64,000 bases of DNA from Cyanophora paradoxa (GCA_004431415.1 QPMI01000010.1:434001-498000); one strand, 5' to 3'. Shown: positions 33,169-41,969, numbered from the stretch's first letter. The notes: generated by a model not told the origin, from the sequence alone. Program-made: numbers and translations.

Positions 33169-36100
33169 TTAGAAAGCAATCTTTGACATCTTCACATTGA
33201 AGGTCTCATTTTCAAGCTTCTTTTGGACAGTCATTTCGATTTGCTTGGGTTTTTGGTGGAGCACATGGTCTTTATAATCTTGGAAAGACAGATCTGTTTG
33301 AATGGTCTCCTTACAAACACCTGCCAGCTTTTTTATTTCCTCATCATCTGTTTTAATGCTGTAGCATTTCGGCCTTACCCCAGCATATTCAATAATGGTT
33401 CTGCCCTCAAACTCATCTTTGAACTTGCCAAGCTCTGTGGGGTGGGTGTCAATGTCTTGTAGGTCTTTTGCTATAGTTTTCGAATTTATTTGAAGGCAAA
33501 GCGAATCTGTATCAGTAAAAAGCAGTTTACAGTCTGGCCATTTCCGCTTGATGGTGTTATAATAATAATCAAATAGCCGCAGCTTGGCAAGATCTAAAAC
33601 AACTGCCCCAATTGCTATGGGCTTATCTAACTTGACATTTTTCTGTAGCATTTCGAAGGCTACTGCTGAATCGCTTAGTCTTGTTTCTGCTTTGAGTAGG
33701 GGCGATCTGGCGTATTTCATAAATTGCTTTTCGTTGGTGGCAATCTTGACATTAGACCTTCCTCTCACTTTCTCAATGGTTTTGCCAAAAAGGCTATTGT
33801 TCATGATCTTAAAGAAGTCCTTTTCGGGTTTGGAAGGGGCTGCTTTGCGGTTTTGGGCATTGGATTCGACGTAAGGCTTCATAAAGGCAGCCTGAGTAAA
33901 TGTTAGCACCCTGTGGATTTTGGTGACCTTTAAGCCTTGCGCTACCATGAATTGGAGCAAAGGTTTCGACACCACATAATTACAAATGTCTTCGCAGGCT
34001 GCTTGTAGTCCATCCTCTGCTCTCTTGATAACAAGAGGCAGTTCTTTGTGGAGTTGATGGAGGTGCTGGGGATAATGGATGTCAACTTCTAAGATGGCCC
34101 CCTCTGCTGATGACAGGTCGTAATTTGAGGGTTCTGGGTGCCATTGGAAATTCGAGAGGGGTAGCTTTTGGGATAGGGCATATCCATATAGGTTATTGGC
34201 ATCCAAATATATAATGTGGCTGTCCCTTTCCTTTTTGGCATATTTATGATTCATAATCGAAAGGCCTCCCCTGATCATGCCTTCAACCATGTTGTACATA
34301 TCAAGGTTGGAAAGAAGCTCGATTTTAGGCTTGGTAATAGATAGCATGCTGTCCCACGAAAGCCCTGGACTTGAGACATAGTGGGCAGCATCCATCCCAA
34401 AAGTTTTGTGTGATTTCTGGCGGAAAAGCTGGAACTTTTCCATTAATCCTTCCACGTTCTGGACGCCATAATCAATAAAGTTTTTGATGTCAATGAATTT
34501 AAAGCAACCCCAAGTGATCGACATGTAGTTGTCAAACGATTTTGCGAGGACTTCCACCCTTTTTTCGGGATTTAAGGCGACTGCCTTGAATATCTGCGTT
34601 CCAGATAGGGACAGATCATTGGTCACTATGGGAATCTTGGTGAGATTGCTGGTGCGTCTGTGGAGATTACATTTGCGACAGGCTGAGCCTACAAAATCGC
34701 CTGTTTGATGGTCATGATCCCTCACTTTATAGTTGTCTTGGGAAAACGTACCCTCACAGATGTAGCAGGTTTTAGCAAGGTAATGGGTACGTTTCTGCTC
34801 TTTGGTCAGTGACATTGGGATGTTGGTAAATAGGGCTTTGAATAGCTCTGGGGCTGTGCTGTCGAGGGTACTCAGGAGCTCAAAGATGTTGGAGTGGGTT
34901 TTAGTGAGTACTACTCTATTATTATGAAGAGCTGTCAGTGAGATTGATTTGATCTTGAACATACCAGAAATATCTGTTTCATAATCGAAATAGCAATAGG
35001 CAATCACGGGGAGGAATACAGTCTTTGAGAGATGTTTAAGACCAAATTCAATGAATGTGGGTTGTTTTGGGGTCTCTCCAGCACTTGTCTTCCAATCCAC
35101 ACAACGTTTGCTTTGAATGTGGGATTGAAGCTTCTCCTCAGTCTTGAAGTGGTTGGAACAGGTTTTACAGAAATGGAGTCGCTGCTTATCATTTTTAGCT
35201 AAGACTCTGGACATGCTGAATATTGTGGTATAATGACTGTTACCATTTTCGTCTGTAATTAGCAGCAGATCCACTTGGTGTTTCCTGTTCCTTGAGGAGC
35301 TGTTGTGGAGTAGATTAATTTCTTCTGTAGAGTTAGAGGGGTCGTAAATATTAACAGAGATTGCTGGATTGAGATTTTCAAAGAGATCAATAGTATCAGC
35401 ATCCGCCTTCACAGGAAACTCAATGCCCTCGAAATTTAGTTCTTTTTTGAACCACCTCCTGTATTGGGAAGTCTCATTGCGCTTGTGGCTATTTACTTCG
35501 TCCTTGTGAATATAGCTCAGGATGGAGTATTCAAAGCACCTATTGTCCTTGTTATTAACATTGACAATGGCGCGTTTATTCTTCAGCCACTCAGGCAATG
35601 GAATAAATGCTCCTCCTGAGATTGGCTTAAAGGAGAGAACAATGACCCTGAGGGCTTGGATGCTATCTAATCTGTAGCTATCTGTGACATTAATTTGCGA
35701 CTGGCATTCCTTGGCAAGTTTAGCTGTCTCTTTTGTGAGGATTCGAGATCTTGTCATGATAGCATAGGTGCTGTAAATGTGCTTGGTAATAAAATCTCTC
35801 GAATTATTGGCCTTAGAAAAGCGACAGACAAATGTAAAGCGAGTTTTAATCGACATTTGTGAATTGATGGCATCTTGGAGCCTTGTGTGGAGTTCCTCAG
35901 AGTAGGTGTCTATAAACTCTTGAGTGGTCAGGATCTGGTGCTGAGCTCTGATTGTGAAATCGATGTATTTATTGTTCAGAGCGCGATGTTCATTAATTAG
36001 AGCTGTGTAGTCTTCACCTCTAACCTGTGTGGTCGTGGTCTGTTCGACTTGAATGTGGCCAAGGCGATCAGTCTCATCAAGGGCGTCAATTTTCCCTAAT

Positions 36101-36264
36101 AGCTCTCGATTGAGAGCTTGAAGCCCCTTGAGCTTCTTGTTGGTTTGGCTTATGTATGATTCATATTCGCTTTCACTGATGGAGTGGTTCGCAAGGAGGA
36201 AGGCCAGATTCCCGAGAATCTTGTCCTGAAGCTCCTTAATTTGGTAGTGGCTGGGGCGGGGCAT
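33169..36264 (-). CDS. Protein-primed family B DNA polymerase
   Basis: I start the protein at ATG 36264 (MPRPSHYQIKELQDKILG), giving 1031 residues; the frame stays open upstream but that part overlaps the divergent endonuclease gene. It replicates the linear viral genome using a protein primer. The N-terminal part has the Polinton-typical segment IPLPEWLKNKRAIVNVNNKD and CFEYSIL and a C2H2-like zinc finger (CKTCSNHF through HIQSKRC). An exonuclease-like motif YFDYETDIS is near residue 426. A CxxC-DHDHxTG-CxxC zinc/HNH-like insert is near 498-530 (CYICEGTF, RDHDHQTG, CRKCN). Palm motifs follow: A, DANNLYGYALS (about 688); B, KIMNNSLFGKT (about 820); C, FTDTDSL (about 918). All catalytic residues look intact. 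Confidence 0.93.
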   Translation of the reverse strand: MPRPSHYQIKELQDKILGNLAFLLANHSISESEYESYISQTNKKLKGLQALNRELLGKIDALDETDRLGHIQVEQTTTTQVRGEDYTALINEHRALNNKYIDFTIRAQHQILTTQEFIDTYSEELHTRLQDAINSQMSIKTRFTFVCRFSKANNSRDFITKHIYSTYAIMTRSRILTKETAKLAKECQSQINVTDSYRLDSIQALRVIVLSFKPISGGAFIPLPEWLKNKRAIVNVNNKDNRCFEYSILSYIHKDEVNSHKRNETSQYRRWFKKELNFEGIEFPVKADADTIDLFENLNPAISVNIYDPSNSTEEINLLHNSSSRNRKHQVDLLLITDENGNSHYTTIFSMSRVLAKNDKQRLHFCKTCSNHFKTEEKLQSHIQSKRCVDWKTSAGETPKQPTFIEFGLKHLSKTVFLPVIAYCYFDYETDISGMFKIKSISLTALHNNRVVLTKTHSNIFELLSTLDSTAPELFKALFTNIPMSLTKEQKRTHYLAKTCYICEGTFSQDNYKVRDHDHQTGDFVGSACRKCNLHRRTSNLTKIPIVTNDLSLSGTQIFKAVALNPEKRVEVLAKSFDNYMSITWGCFKFIDIKNFIDYGVQNVEGLMEKFQLFRQKSHKTFGMDAAHYVSSPGLSWDSMLSITKPKIELLSNLDMYNMVEGMIRGGLSIMNHKYAKKERDSHIIYLDANNLYGYALSQKLPLSNFQWHPEPSNYDLSSAEGAILEVDIHYPQHLHQLHKELPLVIKRAEDGLQAACEDICNYVVSKPLLQFMVAQGLKVTKIHRVLTFTQAAFMKPYVESNAQNRKAAPSKPEKDFFKIMNNSLFGKTIEKVRGRSNVKIATNEKQFMKYARSPLLKAETRLSDSAVAFEMLQKNVKLDKPIAIGAVVLDLAKLRLFDYYYNTIKRKWPDCKLLFTDTDSLCLQINSKTIAKDLQDIDTHPTELGKFKDEFEGRTIIEYAGVRPKCYSIKTDDEEIKKLAGVCKETIQTDLSFQDYKDHVLHQKPKQIEMTVQKKLENETFNVKMSKIAF

Positions 36265-36360
36265 GGTTGTGGGGTTGTACTTATATATAGGTACGAAAAT
36301 AATCTTTAAATGCTGCGTAGAATTTGGAAGATTAATTTGTGTGTCTATTGTAGACGAAAA
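36265..36360. promoter_or_regulatory. Divergent viral promoter between polymerase and HNH-AP2 genes
   Basis: The polymerase start (36264, minus) and the endonuclease start (36361, plus) face away from each other across about 96 bp. A TATA-like TATATATAGG at about 36282 could serve either gene. It makes the in-frame ATG at 36310 an unlikely start, because that ATG would lie about where transcription begins. Confidence 0.4.
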
Positions 36361-36933
36361 ATGGAAACCTTTGATCAGGATTTGGTTGAAACCAAGTTTG
36401 ACGACGTGGACTCCATGAAATATTTCTACGTTCCACTTGGAGGGGCCAAAGGAAGGGGCCAGTATATGATATGTGATATCGAAGATGCTCCTACAATGAT
36501 GAGATATAACTGGTGTTTGGATGGGGATGGTTATGCTAAGACAAGTGTAAGGCGAGATGAAGGGAAATGGTTGGTATTGTATGCTCATCGATTGATAATG
36601 ACAAATGAACTGAAAGAAGGGTTGGTTGTCGACCATGTGAGCAGAGATAAATTGGACAACAGGAAGTGTAATCTGAGGGTATGCTATCCTTTTGAGAATA
36701 ATAGGAATAGGAGTAAAAGCAGCAATACAAGCAGTCAATATAAAGGTGTTTCTTTCAAGAAACGAGAGGGTAAATGGTGTGCTCAGATTACAATTAATGA
36801 CAAAAGGCTCTCTTTGGGGTATTACAAAAATGAAGCCTTAGCCGCTCATGCCTACAATCAGGCGGCAATTGAACACTATGGAGACTTTGCCGCTCTCAAT
36901 GAGATTAAGCCCGAGGCACAAAATACCGAATAG
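36361..36933 (+). CDS. HNH endonuclease with C-terminal AP2 domain
   Basis: From ATG 36361 the protein has 190 residues; a 17-residue longer start at 36310 is possible. The middle carries an HNH motif (AHRLIMTNELKEGLVVDHVS, then DKLDNRKCNLR). The C-terminal third is an AP2/ERF-type DNA-binding domain (YKGVSFKKREGKWCAQI through YYKNEALAAHAYNQAAIEHYG). HNH-AP2 proteins are homing-type nucleases common in phages and large DNA viruses. Here it may be a selfish passenger or may take part in replication or recombination. It is divergent from the polymerase gene and shares its promoter region. Confidence 0.85.
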   Translation: METFDQDLVETKFDDVDSMKYFYVPLGGAKGRGQYMICDIEDAPTMMRYNWCLDGDGYAKTSVRRDEGKWLVLYAHRLIMTNELKEGLVVDHVSRDKLDNRKCNLRVCYPFENNRNRSKSSNTSSQYKGVSFKKREGKWCAQITINDKRLSLGYYKNEALAAHAYNQAAIEHYGDFAALNEIKPEAQNTE

Positions 36934-36988
36934 AATCAGCATTTAAAGAATAAAATCTTACCTATAGTGTAGAGGAACAAGAATTAAA

Positions 36989-37180
36989 ATGGCATACCAT
37001 GCGGCATCTCAAATTGCCTATGTGACTCGTCGCCGTGCTCAAGATCCTGCTTTCCGTGAGAGAATGAAGCTTAATAGTCTGAGGAGCAGATACTACAAAG
37101 GTGACCCCCTTCCCTGTGTGAGGTACCTCTTTGATGAAAGGAGGTGCCTTGTTGGCAGACCAAGGACAGTGGTGTATTGA
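36989..37180 (+). CDS. Small basic protein with GRP tail
   Basis: 63 residues, strongly basic, with RAQDPAFRERMKLNSLRSRY in the middle and LVGRPRTVVY at the C-terminus. The pattern DPAxRE ... YY/RYY ... GRPxxxxY also appears in the minus-strand gene at 41970-42200, so the two are probably paralogues. The GRP core resembles an AT-hook, hinting at minor-groove DNA binding; this is inference. It is preceded by the short spacer TATAGTGTAGAGG and lies about 100 bp before the helicase gene. Confidence 0.55.
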   Translation: MAYHAASQIAYVTRRRAQDPAFRERMKLNSLRSRYYKGDPLPCVRYLFDERRCLVGRPRTVVY

Positions 37181-37283
37181 GGGGGTCGCGAAAAATTGAT
37201 TGTTTTATTTAATGATTCTATAAACTACTTAAGGACAAGGGTGTCAATAGAATCATCAAATTATTTTCTCACCCTATTATAGA

Positions 37284-39557
37284 ATGGCTCCCTCATTCAG
37301 CTCAATCAACCCCAATGGCAACACCTTCATTCTCACTGAGCGCATCCACAGAGGTAACCTCAAATGGGTGGTGGAGAACTTTGATAATCTCCAGTTTCGC
37401 CCTGAAACTGACAAGACCCAAATGAGAGCCATCATCCAGAAATTACTTTCTATCGTCGATCATGAGGGCTACCACACCTGTAAATATAAGCAGGTGAAGC
37501 ACAACACTGGTAGGTACTTTGTGGATGGAAAAACCCCCAGCCTTCAAAGCATCTGTAGGGAAATTCGCCACACCATTTCCAAGGACTACTACTATGACAT
37601 TGACATTGTGAACTGCCACCCTGTCCTGCTTGTTCAGTATTGTGAGAAACATTCAATTGCCACTCCTCAGCTGAACAAATATGTTCAGAGCAGGGATGAA
37701 ATTCTTGATGATCTCTGTGAGGTCACCCAGAAATCCAAGGCTGATGTCAAGCGCAGCATTCTGGCAGTCATCAATGGTGGGCAAGGGGCTGACCTCTCTA
37801 GCCTACTTATCAATCACAAGTACTTCAGTGATCTCAAAGAGGAAATGGCCAAAGTCCATCAATTCATTGGTGGGATTGAGAAGCAGCGCTTCTATGCTAT
37901 TGCTAAGCGCAAGAAAGAAAGCAATGTACTTGGTTCCACCATGAATATGGTACTATGTGACCTTGAGAATCAGGTGTTAATGGCTGCTTGTGAGTACTTC
38001 AGTGCTCTTAAGCTCCATGTGGATGTCTTGGTCTTTGATGGATGTATGATCAGGAAAGACCCCAAAGTATTGAGTGCTTTGGAAGAGGTTAGTGATTATG
38101 TGGAGGGGAAAACTGGCTACAGGGTGACTTTTGTGGAAAAACCTATGACCAGTGGGTTTGATGTACCTGAATGTCAAGCTTCCCTTTCCAACATTGATTA
38201 CAAGACTGCTCCAATTCCTACCAACTGTGATTACATGGAGATCAAGCCCTACATGGATGCCAGACTTGCTCACATTATGAAGCCTGGGTTTGTCTTGTCT
38301 TGGAATGATCATACCAAGAAGTATGACACAACCAGCTTCAAAAGCTTGGCTGAGGATGTATACCCTCACATTCAGTACACAGAGTTTGACCTAATGTCTA
38401 TGAAGATGGAGCCTCATAACTTCATCAAAAAGTGGGCGAAAGATGAGACTGCCACAAGGTATGATTACTTGGACTTCCTCCCACCTCCTGTAAAATCTGC
38501 TTCCACCACTGCCAAGGTGTTTAATGCCTATGCTGGTATGAAAGGTGAGCTTATGGATGTGAGTGAAATGGATATTCCTCCTGATGTAACTGAGGAAGAT
38601 GTTAGCCCATTCCTTGACCACATGATGATTCTCAGTGGTGAAGATGCTTCTACATTCAATTACATACTGAAGTACTTTGCCCACATTATTCAGAGACCTG
38701 GGGAGTTGAATGGGATTTCAATCATCTTCAAGGGAAAGCAAGGAGTGGGGAAGAACATCATATTGGATTGGTTTCAAAATGAAATACTGGGTGGGGACTT
38801 GGCTTTCAGCACAGCCAACCCACTGAAGGACTTATTTGGAAACTTTGCCCACCAGCGAAAGCACAAACTACTTATCACTGTGAATGAGGCAAGTGGCAAA
38901 GACACCTTCACAAACAGTGATGCCCTCAAGGACATGATCACTGCTGAGAAAATTGTAATTGAGGCTAAGTATGTCAATTCTCATGAGGTGAGGAATTTCG
39001 CCAGGATCATATTTACTACCAACAACACCCTACCAATCAAAGTGGAGGCTGGAGATAGAAGGTTTGTGATTGTGGAGGTGAGTGACAAGAAAAAGGGTGA
39101 CATGAAATATTTCAAGGCACTGGGTAATTGGCTGAAGGAGCCAAGAAACCAGCACATGGTATTCCTCTACTTGAAAAACAAGGTGGATGTCACAGACGTG
39201 AACTGGTATGCTGACAGGCCAATGACCAACAGCTACTACCTTGCCCAACAAGCAAGTGTTCCTGTCACTGCCTTGTTCACCAAGGATTTGGTAGACACCC
39301 AAAAGATTACCAAGGATACACCAAGGACTGAGAACAGGCAACAGGTGTGGGAGTGGTTCCAGCAGTTCATTACAATTAATAAATTCAAGAATGAATTCAG
39401 CTCAAGGAAGTTCTACATTGAGATGGCTGGACTGGAATATGTGAGGCCTACCAAGTATTGTGGAAGGGAGTGTTATGTCTTCAAGTGGGATGAGATGATG
39501 GCTTACTTCAAGAGCTGTGGGCTGTTGGTGGAGTTTTTGGAAGAGGAGGAGGATTAG
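37284..39557 (+). CDS. TV-Pol / superfamily 3 helicase fusion
   Basis: A 757-residue fusion. The N-terminal half matches the TV-Pol family (related to family A polymerases and T7-like RNA polymerases). Motif A-like is YYYDIDIVNCHP (residues 102-113), motif B-like KRSILAVINGGQG (156-168) and motif C-like VLVFDGCMIRK (248-258). The C-terminal half is an SF3 helicase: Walker A FKGKQGVGKN (482-491), Walker B LLITVNEASG (529-538), sensor/motif C ARIIFTTNN (573-581) and arginine finger AGDRRFV (589-595). In virophages and some Polinton-like viruses this fusion is the main replication protein, acting as primase-polymerase and helicase. Finding it beside a complete protein-primed PolB is notable. Confidence 0.88.
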   Translation: MAPSFSSINPNGNTFILTERIHRGNLKWVVENFDNLQFRPETDKTQMRAIIQKLLSIVDHEGYHTCKYKQVKHNTGRYFVDGKTPSLQSICREIRHTISKDYYYDIDIVNCHPVLLVQYCEKHSIATPQLNKYVQSRDEILDDLCEVTQKSKADVKRSILAVINGGQGADLSSLLINHKYFSDLKEEMAKVHQFIGGIEKQRFYAIAKRKKESNVLGSTMNMVLCDLENQVLMAACEYFSALKLHVDVLVFDGCMIRKDPKVLSALEEVSDYVEGKTGYRVTFVEKPMTSGFDVPECQASLSNIDYKTAPIPTNCDYMEIKPYMDARLAHIMKPGFVLSWNDHTKKYDTTSFKSLAEDVYPHIQYTEFDLMSMKMEPHNFIKKWAKDETATRYDYLDFLPPPVKSASTTAKVFNAYAGMKGELMDVSEMDIPPDVTEEDVSPFLDHMMILSGEDASTFNYILKYFAHIIQRPGELNGISIIFKGKQGVGKNIILDWFQNEILGGDLAFSTANPLKDLFGNFAHQRKHKLLITVNEASGKDTFTNSDALKDMITAEKIVIEAKYVNSHEVRNFARIIFTTNNTLPIKVEAGDRRFVIVEVSDKKKGDMKYFKALGNWLKEPRNQHMVFLYLKNKVDVTDVNWYADRPMTNSYYLAQQASVPVTALFTKDLVDTQKITKDTPRTENRQQVWEWFQQFITINKFKNEFSSRKFYIEMAGLEYVRPTKYCGRECYVFKWDEMMAYFKSCGLLVEFLEEEED

Positions 39558-40064
39558 GGGGGGCTCATGATAGGTTTTTGGGGGGGGTTCAAGACGTCTG
39601 GGGGACCTTCTGGGGGACCTTCATTTTTTACTTTCTGGTTGTTTTATGACCAGAAATGGTAATAATGTATACACATAGGGGGGTTAGGGGACCTAGGGGG
39701 GGATATATAACTCCTATAGCCTCCAACTCTTTTTCATTTTTAAGCAACAAGCCAGAAATATATAGAGTTGTGAGAGAATACCCCCCTACCCACCCAACAA
39801 CCCCCTAATCCCCCCTAGCCCCCACCTTCCAGACTGAGAATGGTAACCTAAACAACAAGACGTCAGTTGGCAGAACCCCCCCCTAACTTCCCCTTGAGTC
39901 CCCTAACCCCCCCAAATCTACCCCACTTGCTTGTAGGCCACCAGCACTTAAGGACATCTTCATATAGCATGGTGAAGAGCCCAAGCCCCCAAGTGCCCAC
40001 CAAAAATTGATTCTTGACACCCCCAACCCCCCAAACAGTCTTACATAAGCCCACCAGTACCACC
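39558..40064. other. Viral intergenic region with G-run and C-run blocks
   Basis: The plus strand has repeated G runs at about 39555-39715 (GGGGGG blocks with GGGGACCTT repeats) and C runs at about 39780-39915 (CCCCCCTA-type blocks). CAAGACGTC occurs in both halves. The two blocks could base-pair or form G-quadruplexes. I see no gene except the following small ORF. Confidence 0.6.
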
Positions 40065-40301
40065 ATGGACTCAGATAGCAGCTATGATGACATCCCCCTT
40101 GAGGACATGGTTGAACTGTGGGAGGCAGTCAGGCAGCAGTATTATGATGAGTATAGGAAGTCCCCCCAAGACATCAACCCCCAGACCTGTAAAGAATTGC
40201 GCAGATTGATGAAGGCATATGAGAACATCATATGTGATAACTATGGCATGGAGGGGTATGCCCTACTCCACAAAGCAAATTTTAGCTGGAGAAAGTCATG
40301 A
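40065..40301 (+). CDS. Small acidic viral protein, unidentified
   Basis: 78 residues from an ATG in excellent Kozak context (ACCACCATGG), which is why I prefer it over the upstream in-frame ATG at 40014. The N-terminus is acidic (MDSDSSYDDIPLEDMVELWE), and the rest appears helical (KELRRLMKAYENIICDNYGM). No family recognised. It is the last plus-strand gene before the hairpin arrays. Confidence 0.5.
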   Translation: MDSDSSYDDIPLEDMVELWEAVRQQYYDEYRKSPQDINPQTCKELRRLMKAYENIICDNYGMEGYALLHKANFSWRKS

Positions 40302-40615
40302 AAATTGTAAGTACCCCATCTCAAAATCTCCGATTCATCCCTTGAAAATATCACCGTTGGATTCCTCGTAAAAAGTAGATATTTATAGACCCCAATATCA
40401 TAGCCCTAAGATGATCTGGTGACGAGCTACGAATATTTTCAGGTTCGCATATACCATATATATATACCATAATGATATATGTATATGATATATCATAATG
40501 TCACATGACATATATATATATCATAGCTTTTCGGACTCGCCGCGTCATGGCGATCACGGCGCTATAGGTTTTACCGAAACTTGTTTTTTTTTATATATAT
40601 AATATACATATATGA

Positions 40616-40863
40616 GCCGGCCTACCGTTGACCAGTATACGTAGTCACGCCAGCCAGCCTACCGTAGACCAGTAGGCACGCCAGCCAGCCTACCGTAGAC
40701 CAGTAGGCACGCCAGCCAGCCTACCGTAGACCAGTAGGCACGCCAGCCAGCCTACCGTAGACCAGTAGGCACGCCAGCCAGCCTACCGTAGACCAGTAGG
40801 CACGCCAGCCGGCCTACCGTAGACCAGTAGGCAAGCCCGCCAGCCTACCAGAGAGCGGTAGGC
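40616..40863. repeat. Hairpin array A, eight units, 31-bp period
   Basis: Hairpin cores start at 40620, 40657, 40688, 40719, 40750, 40781, 40812 and 40843; all but the first interval are exactly 31 bp. Each unit has stem GCCTAC, a 9-nt loop (usually CGTAGACCA), stem GTAGGC and a 10-nt linker. The last unit has a different loop but keeps the stem and extends it to 7 bp, which suggests the structure is maintained rather than the sequence. Confidence 0.9.
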
Positions 40864-40872
40864 GCTTATTTC

Positions 40873-40890
40873 CTTATAGAACTCTATAAG
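40873..40890. repeat. 18-nt inverted repeat CTTATAGA-AC-TCTATAAG
   Basis: This sits 10 bp after array A. Its counterpart after array B (41242-41259) is a perfect palindrome with GC at the centre. Both are followed by T-rich DNA and a GAGCCAC(C/T)TAAG box about 25-30 bp downstream. Confidence 0.85.
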
Positions 40891-41087
40891 AACATTTATA
40901 TTCCATTTAATTGGAGCCACCTAAGAAGCTCATATAATTAAATCGTATAAGACCATATAAGATTTTGGATAAGATTTATATAATCTATTACACTTCTATG
41001 TGAGCGACAATAAGGAGTCTAATAAGGATGGGTTAAATGTGGCGACTCTTGAAAGATTTCTTATAAGAACCTTATAGAGATTGCGCG

Positions 41088-41234
41088 GCGCAATCTAGAA
41101 GTTGCGCACAGTATGGGCTGCGCAAGCCTGAGATTGCTCCTTGTATGGCCGCGCAACGCTGAGATTGCTCCTTGTATGGCCGCGCAACGCTGAGATTGCT
41201 CCTTGTATGGCCGCGCAACGCTGAGATTGCGCAG
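41088..41234. repeat. Hairpin array B, four units, 31-bp period
   Basis: Hairpin cores start at 41120, 41151, 41182 and 41213, exactly 31 bp apart. Each has stem GCGCAA, an 8-nt loop (GCCTGAGA or CGCTGAGA) and stem TTGCTC or, in the last unit, TTGCGC. Two further palindromes (GATTGCGCGGCGCAATC and TTGCGC...GCGCAA) precede the array. The unit sequence is unrelated to array A although period, stem length and 3' flank correspond. Confidence 0.9.
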
Positions 41235-41241
41235 CTATTTC

Positions 41242-41259
41242 CTTATAGAGCTCTATAAG
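41242..41259. repeat. 18-bp palindrome CTTATAGAGCTCTATAAG
   Basis: Perfect palindrome 8 bp after array B, equivalent to 40873-40890 after array A. The downstream T-rich segment and the GAGCCACTTAAGG box are also shared, so array-palindrome-box is a duplicated module. Confidence 0.85.
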
Positions 41260-41426
41260 AATGTTTCTAAAACTTTCAATTAGAGCCACTTAAGGAACTT
41301 CAAACGCGAATATCTCGGCACCAGATTGGCCGTTTTGAGCGCTCTTTTTTTTCCTGTGAAGCTCTCATCACGCTCTACGCAGAGCCGCCCCTTTCGCATT
41401 TTTATGCTGCCTAAAAGTAGATTATT

Positions 41427-41663
41427 ATGACAACTCCCATCCATACTCGCCTTGTAGAGGTCTCCTTTGAACTCTCATATTTGGCGCTGACGTCTCCAAG
41501 CTCAGAACTGAGTAACTCCATACATCGCCTCTCTATAGAACTGTACAACCTTGGTCATCGAATAGCCCCCCTGTCTCCACATATCAAAGCAGCTTTACAA
41601 AAAATATCAAACGACCTTCTAATGCTTGGAAACGAGATAAATACCCTCCCTGATGGCAGATAA
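41427..41663 (+). CDS. Small helical viral protein, unidentified
   Basis: 78 residues with regularly spaced hydrophobics (VEVSFELSYLALTS, SIHRLSIELYNLGHRI, LQKISNDLLMLGNEIN) that suggest helical heptads, possibly a small coiled-coil protein. It follows the non-coding arrays and converges on the minus-strand gene at 41669. No family recognised. Confidence 0.45.
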   Translation: MTTPIHTRLVEVSFELSYLALTSPSSELSNSIHRLSIELYNLGHRIAPLSPHIKAALQKISNDLLMLGNEINTLPDGR

Positions 41664-41668
41664 TGTGC

Positions 41669-41944
41669 TCAATGTAGACGGTTTCCTTGGTACTCATCCC
41701 AAGCGCTGCTTACAGCCTGAGCAAATTGCTCCCCTGTCACCTCTTCAATACTCTCCAAGCTTACCCTTTGCCCCTCAGTTGACCCTGTCCTCAGCACCAC
41801 ATCATAGGGAGACCCACTCCTGGATCCACTTGGGGAGGAAGATCCAATGCTGACGTCAATAGTAGTATCACAACAGCTACATTTATAATTGCTGGTCACA
41901 TGTATATGAAACATATCCAGCAATTGTTGGAGCCATTGCCACAT
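41669..41944 (-). CDS. Small Cys-containing viral protein, unidentified
   Basis: 91 residues. The N-terminus is amphipathic (MWQWLQQLLDMFHIHV), followed by a CSCC cysteine cluster and a Ser/Gly-rich linker. The C-terminus contains LESIEEVTGEQFAQAVSSAW. I recognise no family. A membrane-associated or virion role is possible but only by analogy. It is the most distal gene of the minus-strand structural cluster (41669-46284). Confidence 0.45.
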   Translation of the reverse strand: MWQWLQQLLDMFHIHVTSNYKCSCCDTTIDVSIGSSSPSGSRSGSPYDVVLRTGSTEGQRVSLESIEEVTGEQFAQAVSSAWDEYQGNRLH

Positions 41945-41969
41945 CTTACAAGTAACAGGACAAAATAAC

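Larger units (their letters stand above)
40302..41426. other. 1.1-kb structured non-coding region of the provirus
   Basis: This is the longest viral stretch without a plausible gene. It contains AT-rich TATATATA palindromes (40450-40620), hairpin array A (40616-40863), an 18-bp palindrome, array B (41088-41234), a second 18-bp palindrome and a T-rich stretch before the next gene. A minus-strand frame over array B is simply a translation of the repeats. Candidate roles are origin of replication, packaging signal or structured RNA; the sequence does not decide between them. Confidence 0.7.

Noticed and set aside
36265-36738. N-terminal extension of PolB up to 36738
   Set aside because: This part overlaps the HNH-AP2 gene in antisense, has no polymerase-like sequence, and MPRPSHYQ at 36264 is a good start downstream of a TATA-like box.
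40014-40064. Longer start (40014) for the small ORF
   Set aside because: The added residues are low-complexity Pro/Thr from a C-rich stretch, whereas the ATG at 40065 has an ideal Kozak context.
40616-41234. CRISPR-like array because of regular 31-bp periodicity
   Set aside because: There are no variable spacers: the whole unit repeats. The units are simple tandem hairpins in a eukaryotic virus and no cas genes are present.
41095-41289. Minus-strand 64-residue frame over the array
   Set aside because: It is only a translation of repeat array B, whose 31-bp unit shifts frame each copy.
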